A DNA stretch of 64,000 bases, from assembly GCF_037975245.1 (NCBI RefSeq), contig NC_092564.1, forward strand, positions 18,380,984-18,444,983, in the 5' to 3' direction. A model generated the notes under the pieces. It was not told where the DNA came from. It ran no database searches and was given only the letters and a program-made list of their open reading frames with translations. The position numbers and the translations under genes were made by a program. Positions 1-18,695 of this stretch are shown here, one piece after another; within the stretch, counting starts at the first letter, position 1; the number at the start of each line of letters is the position of its first letter. Origin of the DNA: Apostichopus japonicus (Eukaryota; Echinodermata; Holothuroidea; Aspidochirotida; Stichopodidae).

Positions 1-50
1 AAACTTCTACTTCTACTTAATTTATTTTAATTTAATTTCTTTTCTTTTAG

Positions 51-190
51 TGCATGACACGTATGTAATGTATACATCGGTGAAGCATGCTCATGAAAGG
101 ACTAGTAAACCTTGGGCCAAAGATATCCACATATACGTTCCCACCATCAGTATTTTTAATGTGTATCGAATGAATCATCACAAACTATAG
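51..190 (+). other. Candidate 3'-terminal exon of a gene to the left
   Basis: A strong polypyrimidine tract ends in TTTTAG at 45-50 and is followed by 45 open codons, then TAG at 188-190. AATAAA occurs at 380-385. The encoded peptide (with SVKHAHERTSKPWAKD) matches no family I know. Chance is a fair explanation for so short a frame. Confidence 0.15.
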
Positions 191-1214
191 GGGAATACAT
201 ATATAATTAAAAATGTTTACAGGACGAGAGAATCGATTTAAAAATCAAACGGCGTTGGTCTGCTGGAACAGATATATTTAAACGTTTTCTAATCCTAACA
301 ATGGATACGTTTCAATTAACGAGAAGGTAGCCATATCCTAATTACAATACGTCTTATTGGGAAGGGGGGATATTTCGTTAATAAAGGACAGGTATATTTG
401 GTGAAAGGGGTGAATGATATTATTTAGCCACAGTGTTAAATGTAAAAAAAATTATTTGGGTCTATGATTTGTCATAATTCCAAAATTAGAACATTTGTCC
501 ATTACTTTTATGCGTTCTGAAAGCGTATAGTCTATATTGCAGTTTGAAAGTCTCATTGGTTAGCAATATTTAGTCACAATAATAATCTATGGTTTAAGGT
601 TGATCATTTGTACATAAGTATTATGTTTTCATTCCATTTGCTGCGATTTCACCTAAGGTCATTTGAAATCCCGGATATCCGAACGACAGAATAGTCCAAA
701 TTTATTACGGTATACTTTATCATAAAAATTTGTTCTAATTTTAACACTACTCTTTCAATAAGGCCCTTAGCCAGTGTTCTTTACAAGGTTGTAATTGTTA
801 CAGATATTCGTCAATTCTGCGGCCCGCGTACATGTTTAAATAGCTCAGTAACGAATTCAATATACGCATCCTTACGAAGAAAACCAACTGTTTAGTGATT
901 CTGTATGGTTGATGCCATATTCAGGTATCTGCGTCATAAATTTGGGTCATCAAGAGCACTCGGTTAATATAGTATTCACTCTGGAATGCCGTGTCAGTTT
1001 TCAACAAAATACCATAAAAAATATGTCACAAAACCGCTGCAGAAGTGGTATAATATTTGAAATTCCTGAGGGGTTAGCTATCGTATGGCAAAAACAAAGA
1101 ATAAAATTTTCATTGAAAGGAGTTAACATCATCTATATTCGGTAAGAACTAGAATAATAATCCATTGCCAGTGGGACAAAATAATGGGGGAAAATATTTA
1201 CATCTCTCTTTTGC
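191..1214. other. No gene recognised
   Basis: Ordinary AT-rich sequence with only short frames and nothing resembling a known protein, apart from the AATAAA at 380-385 noted for the left-edge exon candidate. Confidence 0.6.
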
Positions 1215-1349
1215 AACTGACATATTATCGGTGTTGTATTGTATTGCATTGTACTGTACTGTATTGTACTGTAGTGTATTGTATTACAATGTATGATGTT
1301 GTATTGTATACCATTGTATTGTGTAACATTGTACTGTATACCGTCGTAT
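1215..1349 (+). repeat. Degenerate TGTAT/TGTAC pentamer repeat, left part
   Basis: Runs of TGTATTGTAT, TGTACTG and close variants. The same pattern resumes at 2006-2100, so one simple-sequence array has been split by the element at 1350-2005. Confidence 0.8.
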
Positions 1350-2005
1350 CAAGGGCGGCGGAAGCACTTTTAATCTGGGGGGGCACCGACATCAAAGGGC
1401 ACTTTGCAGAAATTCGATTGGACTGATGCAGCCTTATATTTAGTACCCTTGATAACTCTTATTGTATTAACTTATTTGCGTATACACATCACTCCATCAA
1501 CGTCCCGCCCCCCCCCCCCCCCTCAAGGAAAATATGCATACTAGCACTGCAATATCCAATGTGCAAATTGGGAAACAAGGAACAAGTTTTCTTTTGAGAC
1601 AAAATGAGGTGAAATCATGCTAGTTGCTAATGTAGGAATCTTCCGAATTAGAGTTTATTTCTTGTTAATATCTTAACCAATTTTTTTTCCATTCGAAATA
1701 GCTTTGAGTTTGACCCACAGAAATTCATTAAAAGTCAGGGGCGTAGCCCTGATTTGCAAAGTTGTATGCACGACTATCTGAGCGGAGCGCCACCATCGGT
1801 TGGCGCGGAGCGTAGAAGAAAATTTTTGGTTTTACAAACCCCTCAGATGGCCGGAAACGGCCCTTCCCGAGTGTTCATTCTGGTTCCCTGGCCTCTTGCT
1901 AACTTGAGACACCTCAATTTTTATGTAGAAAAAGGGCACATTTTTAACCTGAGGAAAAGTGGGGGGGCACGTGCCCCCTGTGCCCCCCCGGTTCCGCCGC
2001 CCTTG
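1350..2005 (+). mobile_element. hAT-like non-autonomous DNA transposon, 656 bp
   Basis: Perfect 14-bp terminal inverted repeats (CAAGGGCGGCGGAA and its complement) are flanked by a perfect 8-bp duplication, CGTCGTAT, at 1342-1349 and 2006-2013. CA..TG ends with an 8-bp target site are hAT hallmarks. It has no transposase. A module at 1772-1875, with the hairpin GCGCCA/TGGCGC, is shared with the element at 46479-47134. Subterminal runs of G7 lie near both ends. Confidence 0.85.
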
Positions 2006-2100
2006 CGTCGTATCGTATAACATTGTTTAGTATTGTTTAACACTTTATTGTATTGTAAACATTGCAGTGTACTGTATAACACTGTATTATATTGTATTTG
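2006..2100 (+). repeat. Degenerate TGTAT-type repeat, right part
   Basis: Continues the array at 1215-1349 beyond the transposon (ATTGTTTAGTATTG, GTATTGTATT units). Confidence 0.75.
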
Positions 2101-4498
2101 CGTACCGTATGCATTATGTTATATGCATGAGAGAAGCATGAGGGGCTTGACGATTGTAAAATCTAAGTAATCAGGACCCGTGTGGAGGTCGTGTTAATGG
2201 TCTAATATAATATATCCACTTTTGTCGAGTGGGGGGGCAGGCATAAATTTACCCCTTAAAGGTATCAGTCCCTCTGATCATATGCAAGCATGAATGCTGA
2301 CTTATGCAGAGTTGTGAAGATGTTCTTGCATTCACAAGACTGGGAGACTTCAAGACTATGACGAATGTTATACCACGTTTGGCGCGAAGGCAATATATAT
2401 ATGCATATATTTATATATATATATATAACAAAGTGAGACAAAAAATAAAAAAACATCCTGAAGAGACTGAACAGTTGAATAAAATTTGTTTACCAAATGT
2501 CGATTGGTCGATGGTACAAAGTAGATCGGGGAATAAATTCGTTTCTTTGAGGTCACTTTTAAAGCTAAAGTACTTTAGGGACTGACTTCAACAGGAATAA
2601 TACGTGTCTAAGTGTCGGTTTGGGGAATTAGTATGATGTATAACCGTTTCGAGGAGCACATAAACCATCCTTGATTTTTTTGTAGTTTTTTATCTTTTTT
2701 TTGTGACATTTCAAGGAGGATGAGAAACAATCCTTTCCATTTGGGGACGAGAAAAGCGATAACTCGTTAAAGCGACTGATTTGGTCGTATTTCCTTCGCA
2801 ACAGCAATAATGTCCAGGAAGACTCGTAAACGGTAACTGTAACCCGTAACGGTCCCCATTCGTTATAGTTTGTTGGTAGAGGGTATGACTTAAGTCGGAC
2901 GATACATTGCCCAGCAATTGACCTTTAACTAGTTGATGAAGCTAAACGGAAGAGGGACAGGCAGGTTATCTGTCTTCATATTACAAAAACACAAAATCGC
3001 GATGTAAAAAAATCATAATATTATAAATAAACATGAACGACTATCTCACACTTCATTTCTTGTTGCACTGTTCTTTCTTTTTTCTTCTTTTCCGTTTACA
3101 GTGTTTTATCTTTCTTGTATTCATGATGTATTGAGTATCACGCATGGTATATATGACAGATTATTTACTACACTGGCCTTCACGATTTAGGAACTGTTTC
3201 TAGTCAGAAGGATTTAATTTTCAGTTAGCGCCCTGTTTACAGGGACTCATTGCTTGCTTGGTTTCCTGTTTAGTATTTCGTCTTCGTAATGTTTTGCTTC
3301 TCAACGTTTTGCACGTAGCGATCTTTATATAGTATTACTATACGTTTTGTCTTCTTTGCAGTTGCACAGTGTATTGAAAATTTTGTGTACTATATGGAAA
3401 CAATTATTAGGCAATGATTGAGTTGTATTGTAACACTAAAGAACTCACTCAATGATCATGTCTATTTGTATAAAAGTTAATGAGTCAATAAAGAGATGAA
3501 AATTATAAACAACACTGGCCTTCCAACAATACTCCAAACACTAAGGTCAAAACTGTATGTTAATGAATTGAAATTATACCTCTTAATAACGTTACAGACA
3601 AGTTCATGAAATATTACTGGACTTAGCAATGCATTCTCTGTCAAATAGATATAATGTAGATACTTCTTTACGTAGGACGATTTTGTTTTCCAAATTATCT
3701 GCAGTCAATTAAATTCGTTAGCAGCAGCACAACCTCTAACATAAACACCAATTAGCGGTGGAATTAGTAATGAAGCAAATTAATTGATAGGATGCTATAT
3801 GAACTGTTTTACGTCATCAAGCCCTTGAAAAAAAGATCAATTGGGTGATCTATATGTATTTATATTAACAAATATGATGTTTATGAATTTTTAATTGACA
3901 ATAAAAGGCTTTATCAAACAACAAGCTATATCATATATACCTAACCTTATATGAGGCTTTGCTATCGATGAACACTCTCTGCTATAAAGGATTCATGTGC
4001 TTTTGTCTTTATTGTATATAGCTTGTTTATAATTGAATCATAAATTAATTGATTCATGTATGATATTTTTGTCGTCTAATTTTTGAAATCATTGGTTCTT
4101 TACATTTTGTATTGAAATCCATAATTGTTTTATCGAAAAACCAAAATATGAAGCATGCATGAGACAGAGGCGAAATGTTATATTTATTATTTTAGAGACA
4201 ATCTCATTAAATATTCACGTTAAAAAAGGTGATCTTAACAAGTCTGGAATTGAGGTACTCTCATAACTAAATTAATGACGTATATGCACTTAGCGTAGGC
4301 CAGTAGCCTGGAAGTTTCAGTTGGATTTGGGAACCAAGAATGGCACAGTGGGGGTGGTGGTATAGTAGTCTATTCAGTGTGACTCTGGGTGTCCCGGCCT
4401 GCCTATGGCCCGAAGTTAATTGATGAGCACAACCTCTGGCACATGACTCATGTGCTTTGCATGAGGGTAGACGTGTGACATGGGAATGCAAGGATGGG

Positions 4499-4536
<38 letters not shown>

Positions 4537-6438
4537 ACATATACCGTAGTTTTTGGTGTTTCTCTTTCCATAAAATCAACGTCCTTGAAGGTATTGAATC
4601 CGAGAATGTAAATGGAATGCAAACACCTATACATATCCATGTGATTATTTGGAAATGCTTGGGGTTATATCTGTGTAAAAACATCTGTTTATTCGTCCTT
4701 CCGTGTTGAACTTAATTTTCTAAAATTTCAGGTGATCTGAAGGTTAAATTCAATTGGCGTTTATAACATCCGGTCCAAATGAACAAACTTTCACTTCATA
4801 GGAACTTGATTTGACATCTTGGAATACGCGTTGTAAGAAAAGCATTCCGAGCCCCTTTTTTTTATTATGTATTTGAAGATCGCCCATAAAATAAAAGTTA
4901 AGTCTGCTGAAAATTCGAAACGGATACTCATAACGACTGACTTCCGTCACTAAGTGAAATTTATAAATACAAAGTTTGCGACCTCGAGCTGGTTCGTAAT
5001 GATAATTTTAGATATAAATTTGTTTCAAATTAATCTTAAAGAAAAAATGTGCTAGCCATATGCATATTGTCAGAGTATAGCAAAGGCGGTCACCTTCGAT
5101 CAGTTCAGGAGGCCTTCATTCATAAAGGTGGATTAATATGTGCTACTTTTAGTCCTATGTATCTTATCCCTCTGATATTCAATACAGAACATCTCCCACT
5201 GATGTTTAGATATTGTTCATGTTTGTTCATGTTTGTACGTAGAGGTGTTGGGATCTGGTTGGACTATAAATGCTAGCTAGGTAATCATATGATTTGTGTT
5301 ACTCAGTATTCTGTTTGCAGGTTTGGAGCAAGTATAACGACCTATATACGAAATCTTGGATCTTTACGATCTCAAGTCTGCTTTATTCTATTCATGTATC
5401 TTTGTCACTCGGAATAAGTCATAACGTTTATTTCCGAGTTTATAGAAATTTGAAACGATTTTTGGTTGTCATTAAAAAAGGCTTATTATTCTACCTTTCT
5501 GATCTTCGACATCTCTAAATGTTAGAAAAACTTGTAAAGACATGACAAAAGAAAGGTGCCTTTTGAACACAATACATCTTCATACAAACTGCAATATTAT
5601 ATAATTTGCATGCATTAAATGAGTAACTTTCTAGTCAGCACAACGGGGTTAGCTATGTGGCCGGGCGGCCTGGTAGCTTATTTCATGTTCTCCCACATGC
5701 GACAACCACAATTCTTCATCACCTCATTTAACCAAATACAAAATATTTTGCCATTGGCTAACTCTAAGCCTTGACAGTAGATGACAAAATAGCTTGAGCA
5801 AGAGTTGGTTCCTTCGCCCATTCAGTTAACCAAATCTTACGTAGATGAGACTTTAATTACAAAGATAGGGGTTCAGGTTAAGTGCTGTCACTCATTTACT
5901 TACATAACAGCAAATAAAAAACTCGCCGTTGGTGAGTAACGAGTTCACTCTTACGGATGGAGTGGAACTCCGACCTGCTTAAAAAACGATTCTCGATTCT
6001 GACATAGTTTCGTGTCTTGATTGGAGTATAGCAGAGTTCAATCAAATTAGTCATATGAGCTGCATTTTGTATCAAAAGATTGTTATATAAGAAGGAATGG
6101 GGCCATCTTAACTTCCTCTTTATTTTCCTTATTTATTCTTTCGTTTAGTATTGATTGATTTGTTTTCATTTATTAGGCTTTGTTGTAAACTGTTCATAAT
6201 TATGGACCTAAATTTAATATTTCACCATGTGTGTCGGCGTAAGTAACCGTTAAATTACTTATTTTGTATCGTTTGCCTCACACCCCTCAGCGACACACGT
6301 TTCGGACTCAGAGCATAAATATGTTATTATCGTATTATTATTATTATTTAGGTCATATGTCGTATCATCCTTCTTGTTAGACTTCTTCATTTGACTTAAA
6401 AGGCCGGATTCCTTTTTGTTTTTTTTGGTCGGAGGCGT
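2101..6438. other. No gene recognised; short TA tract at 4501-4534
   Basis: AT-rich, with many stops in all frames. A (TA)n tract at 4501-4534 follows a slightly GC-richer segment (about 4290-4500) that could be an old repeat. A small TA tract also lies near 2394-2426. Confidence 0.6.
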
Positions 6439-6810
6439 CAGTGGCGTAGGAAGGTACTTTTGAGTGGGGGGGCTGAAGACTGATGGCCGGCCTAGGGGAG
6501 GGGTCTAAGGGGAGGGGTGTTCCCCTCCCCTTTGGAAATTTTTGCATTTCCAGGTGGCCTCAGATGCAATTTGGTGCAATATAGCACACTTCAACACCCA
6601 CTCCATTTTGTAAACTTAATTTTGTATTTTCACCTGGCCTTAGATGCAATTTGGTGTTCCAAATGAGATTTTTTTCTCATTTGGAAATGAAAAAGGGGTT
6701 TTCTGACCTGCGGAGCGGGGGGGCGGAATGATACTTCCGCCCCCCACATTTTTCACTGGGGGGGCTGGCGCCCCCCAGCCCCCCCCCCCCCCCCGGTTCC
6801 TACGCCCTTG
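6439..6810 (+). mobile_element. hAT-like MITE, 372 bp, copy 1
   Basis: Ends CAGTGGCGTAGGAA and TTCCTACGCCCTTG (12 of 14 paired), with a perfect 8-bp target duplication GGAGGCGT at 6431-6438 and 6811-6818. Subterminal G7 and C-rich tracts form inverted repeats. The same element, reversed and also 372 bp, lies at 57888-58259. No coding capacity. Confidence 0.9.
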
Positions 6811-6818
6811 GGAGGCGT

Positions 6819-13366
<6,548 letters not shown>

Positions 13367-14225
13367 ATTATAGCTTTGACTAACGTGAGCAACGTCATAA
13401 TGGGCTGTGAACTAAAATACGCACACAGCAACTACGATTGACGTGTCCTTAATGCTTAAAAGCTATATTTTTTATCATCATAAAACTAAAAGTGGTATTG
13501 AAATTTAACTTGGGTAAGAAGTAGTATAAAATGGTCTATTAATTTTGTCTATTAGCTAAAAAACATGGTTTTGTTCTTTTAGGCACAATGATGTGTTTGT
13601 TTGATAAATTGGTGAATATTCAAAGTCAACAGATTGTTGGTATCCTTCAGCTGAAATGCTCCGTCACGTGATGTAGTACCGGAAGAAACATTGCTGTTCG
13701 TGTATTGTATAATAATAATAATACAATAGTCCACGATAAAGTAAGGGAACTATTGTGTTTCATCGATAAATAGAACATTCACATTCTTACACTTTTGTTG
13801 TCACAACTCTTTAGAGATAACATCCAATGAAACGCGAACGATCAAATTTGAATGCACTTTCAAAATGCACTCACGGCTGAACACTCCATCATTTCACCTT
13901 ACGATGACAGTTTTCACGTCAAGTGCTGCCTTATTAAGCCTATATCGAGTTAATTAGCTGCATTTTGGTCACATGGTTGATCGTCTTTCCATGTGACAAG
14001 GACATTTTAATCTGTGACGTTCATGATGAGAGTGTCATCGAAATGAAGGGCCGTATATTTGCCGACATGTTTTGTTAAACAGCAATTCTTTTATATTTTA
14101 GTCTTATAAACAGTTGGTTCCGTTTCCTTACTCGAGCTGTGCTGTGAACTTGTTAATTGATGCTTTTTTTGGCGTACGACTGCAATGTTTCTTTCCAATT
14201 GAGCAATAACGTCGGTTTGAAATGT

Positions 14226-14850
14226 AAGCAATCGATTGAACTATCCTCTTTAAGGTGGTTGGAATATGTACAAAGCTTCCAACGATCCTCTTAAGGTGGT
14301 TGGAAATATGTAAGATCGTTTGAACTATAAAAACTTATTTTCTTTTAAGTTTTTACCTTCGGTTGAACTATCTTCTTCAGCTAAATACGATTCTAAATAG
14401 TCAGTTGATCTATCTCTTATATATGGTTGCAGGTATATGCACAAAGATTCCAATTATCCCCTTAAGGTGGTTGTAAATATTTGAGATGGTTTGAACTTTC
14501 CAAATTAGCTGGCTGTATTCGATTAATTGATCTTCTTAACCGTTGGAATATATAACTGTTTGACATATCCTATTAAGCTGATTGGGAGTATGCCTAAGGG
14601 CTTTAAATTACCAATTAAACTGATTAGAAATATAAATAAACGTTTGAAAAACGCTGTTATGCTAGTTGGAATTGAGTATAATTTAAACTATCTATATTAG
14701 AGGTGGTTGAAATTACAAGCAACCGATTGAATTATTCGCTTAGGGTGGCTAGAAATATGTACAATTCGTTTGAACTACCCGGTTTAGCGGGTTGGAAAAC
14801 ACGAGTTCGATTGATCTATTCTGTAACGGCCTAGTTAGACATGTTTGCAT
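14226..14850 (+). repeat. Degenerate minisatellite, about 45-bp units
   Basis: A diverged unit recurs through about 620 bp. Its parts are TTGAACTAT, then CTTAAGGTGGTTGGAA, then ATATGTA and a CAA-CG element. The clearest copies are near 14235-14330, 14455-14505 and 14700-14800. Confidence 0.7.
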
Positions 14851-17800
14851 TGATTCGTACAATCCCATCAAGTTCAATATAGTTGTGCACAATAACAGTT
14901 TTGATCTATCTTAACAGTTTTGCCGAAAAATTCAAGTTTTTGAGGTCTGTGTGAGTTTTAAGCGTCGGTTTCTGATGAAAGCGTTAACTAAAAAAGTTAA
15001 CCTATCTACAGCATGACAATTGTTGACGAAGATGAATTATTAAAATAGGTTAACACTTTTTTAATTAAACTCACGTAGCTATCCTCGATACTACTAAACG
15101 CTAGCCGGGAATATGATATGACCTTTACTTGAATTAATCTATGGTAGTATGACTAGAATAGACAATTATTTAGTATCCCGGCGCCATTTCTGACTGTCTT
15201 AAGCGAAGTTTTGATGAACTTTACATCTCCGAGAATCGAAGTAACAACACGGTAATTGATGTTAATGTTAGAGGGTGTGATGTTTCCATCCTACAGTATC
15301 TTCTTCATTGACAAACTGAGATGAACAGGTCAAATCTAGATAAATGGGACAGACACGTTGATTAAGAGATTATGGGACAGACACGATGATTATAACATTA
15401 AAAACCATGAAAATAGCAGAAAACCACAGTTAAAATGGGACAGTGGGATAACAGGATTAAAGTTGATCAAAATGTTACTGCGGACACAATTAAGGGCTTA
15501 TATGAGATGAACTTTGCATAGGAGTATAAACAAAGGTTTTTTTTGCAATGGAGGTTAGGCAATAAATGGGAAGTGAGACGATCAAAACGGTGAGTGTGTA
15601 TGGACATGAAGTTCTTTATTTACCTACACCTACCTACACTGTTTAAATGTGCCTAGTTATAATTCTCACTACAAATAGGGAGAAAATGTCCGAAACATAT
15701 AGAGCTATGGTATGCATACGACTTTATCATTCAACTTTGCATACAAATCTAATCTTCTTTAAAATAAAATCATTTTAAAATTGAAATATAGGTTAATCCC
15801 TTATCTCATGCATCCACCCATACAGGAATTGCAAGTATGAAAGGATGATCTGACGGGGAGAAAATCTACACCCATACCGGAAATCAGTTATCACTTAAGG
15901 AGTAAACAAACGAGCTAACAGACGAAACCAACCACAGAATTTCCGAATCAGAAAGATATAGAAGGGCATAAAAATGAGTCATAAGAGGGACAGAAAAAAA
16001 GGTCTTAATCCTTGTCCTTGTCCTTTTCACGTATCATTATAGTAATTTTACCCACCGAATTTTTTGAGTGAAGGATATGATATTTATTTTCTTGGCATTT
16101 CACTTTTTTATCTTTCTAATTCCTCATTAATATGTCCTCTGATCGTAATATCATAGTTGCTTTATCATGCAAATCAGAAACTTAGATTTATTGCAGTTAA
16201 TCATGCTCTGCTCCGGTACCCTTGGTATTCAGTAACGCATCATTAAATGCATTGTACTTTCTTATGTTCGCTACAAATCATCACAGAATTAATTGTTTAT
16301 CCAGACTTTATTATGTATGACATCTTCTTTGGTTGAATCATCATCCAAACAACATGGAGTCGAGATAATGTCCAGTACAACAATTAAAGCAGCTAGTGAC
16401 TTACTAGCAAGTGCTTGTAGAAACTATTCCTTGCATATATTTTTTCAACATTCTACACAATTGTAAACCCCATGTTGGGCGGAAGTGGAAGTGGAGAGTG
16501 TGTGTAATCACGTGGCTATAAGGCTACATATTTTAGTATGAGATCTATGAAGATGTTTCTCCTCTCACAAGAAACGTGTTACCATGTTTATCATGTTACA
16601 TATATACCCATGGGATAAAATAATCTATAGGTTAACTGAATTTCATCATGTTGATAGTGTTATTTTTCTGTAGTGTCTTAAAATGTATTTATAAATCAAT
16701 ATTCACGAGCATAGAAATGACGTAAATAAGTCGTTAAGTAGAGACTATATATATGTACATAATGTATATATATATAATATTATTAAAAAAGAAATATATA
16801 CCTAAACTGTTACAAAATAAATAAATATATTGTACTTGCACTCTGTACATTTTCTCTCTGGTGTTCAGTTCTTATAAGAAATAGTCATATTTTGGACATT
16901 ACTTTAGACACATATCTTGACACAGCAATGAGCTACATAACACGTGGTTATGTAGCATTTACAACCCATCATGTGTTTTTCTGATCGATTTAAATATTCA
17001 ATCTTTCTAAAGCAAGGATCATAACACGTGGTATTGATTTGAGGAGAAACATCATCACTATTATCATCCATTCGTGCATCAGATAGTCAGATAGCCTAAC
17101 GCAATAAACAAGTCTAGCCATTACAGTTCAGTGTGTGTGTCATTTTGATGAATAAATGGCCGTTTCGGTTATTTCAACTCGAAGAAATTAGCAAGCGTTT
17201 TATCAACCCGTTAAATCGTAGATGTACTGATTCTGTCATGTGAAAGCCAGATAGGAAAATGAAATTATAGGGAAAGAACCCTACTTTGTATATATGTCCT
17301 ACATTATCATTTTATACTACAATTAGTATCATACAGCTCATGCAACAGATCAAACAGTTCGAATAATCAACGTCTGCGTGAAAGTAGAAACTTAACGATA
17401 TTTTTAATTACAAAAGACAACTAACTTCGGAGTCATTGTCATATGAGATAATACATTCGACACACCGCTACTACCGAGAATTTATAAACAACGCCCGGGG
17501 TACACGGACGATACTTGTCCAGACGGACTATAGTTTTAATGGGACAGTGCTACTTATAATTGACCACAACGATACCTCACAATCCTCCTTGTGTGTATTG
17601 ACTTCTACTTCCTTGCAGTTATGAATTCGGTTTAGCATCTCAGTAGACCAACTAGAACCTCTTGCTTCATTACTTGTAACATTACATCGTTTTGGGTTGA
17701 TTATCTGCCAGGTTTAGCAAAATATTAGTAATTACTGGATACTTACAAAGGTAATCAATATCTTAAATAAAGATTGCTACGTTGTGTGTTCAACTTAGCT

Positions 17801-18564
17801 CAAGGAAATGTTTACAAAACAAATTTTGCGGGATATATTTTCAGTTACTATACTCTTTCTCCAATCTGTTTTCCTATTCTTGTGCATTACACATAATTAG
17901 TTGTTCTGTTACTTATGATGCGCTTTAATGAAAACAGGTGGGAGGTTTTTATTTTTCCAATCTTCCGTTGACAAAAGTTTCATTGTCATTTGAAAATTAT
18001 TTAATGACTCTGGTGATATGCTTATAAGGTAGATTTCAAGAACGAAAATTATGTGTATGTGTCTTTCACTGGTAAGCAACACTGCTATGAATCCAGTATG
18101 TTTTTCTAAAACACCTTTAATTTGTGAGCAGTAACCCTTATGATATAGGTTCATCAAATAAAGTGACTGGATTATATAGTCCAATACACAGACTATTTGG
18201 TCAGTTCCTCAAAAGCAACACTCAAATAACATATTTACATTGTACTACAAATATGCCAAGTAAAATGACGTTGACTGACATCCAATGATTCTTTGTTGTT
18301 AATGTGAAGTTAACAGAACATGTCGTAGTTGAGTTATTAGAATATATCAAATAAAATATTAATATTAAACACATAGGCCTGCACTGACGACCCGACGTCA
18401 TTCATCGACAAGTTATAACCTTAAAGGAGCATTCCAGAAATTTAGAATGATATCATAAATGCGAAGATATCTAGAACAATTTGTAGCTATCTTTTTCAAT
18501 TCGGATGGGGGTTATATAACATATACAACTGATGACTAAAGTCGTCTTTTAAGTTTATTAATAA
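14851..18564. other. No gene recognised
   Basis: AT-rich. Contains a short duplicated motif (TGGGACAGACACG at about 15347 and 15373), a perfect inverted repeat at 16932-16956, and three CACGTG sites between 16509 and 17030. No frame resembles a known protein. Confidence 0.55.
16932..16956. promoter_or_regulatory. Perfect 10-bp inverted repeat centred on an E-box
   Basis: GCTACATAAC and GTTATGTAGC flank ACGTG, creating CACGTG at the centre. Other CACGTG sites lie at 16509 and 17025. No gene is recognised nearby, so a regulatory role is unproven. Confidence 0.3.
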
Positions 18565-18695
18565 CCATGGACGTTAAATATGAATGTAAGAGACTGACTA
18601 CGGTCAACTTGTGGCTTTGCTAAGCCAATGAGGCTCCTTCGCGAGTTCCTGCTCGCAGGAGGATCTAATATACATACAAAATACCTACATATAAT
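18565..18695 (+). mobile_element. tRNA-derived SINE (family A), 5'-truncated
   Basis: Shares the body of the copies at 20700-20973 and 34060-34311: TGGACGTTAAATAT, AGAGACTGACT, AGCCAATGAGGCT and the hairpin TCCTGCTCGCAGGA, followed by a TACATACAAAATAC tail. The tRNA-like head is absent, as expected from incomplete reverse transcription. Confidence 0.8.

Noticed and set aside
1737-1752. Nested transposon starting at CAGGGGCGTAGC inside the 656-bp element
   Set aside because: No matching right end or separate duplication; the outer 8-bp duplication explains the whole unit.
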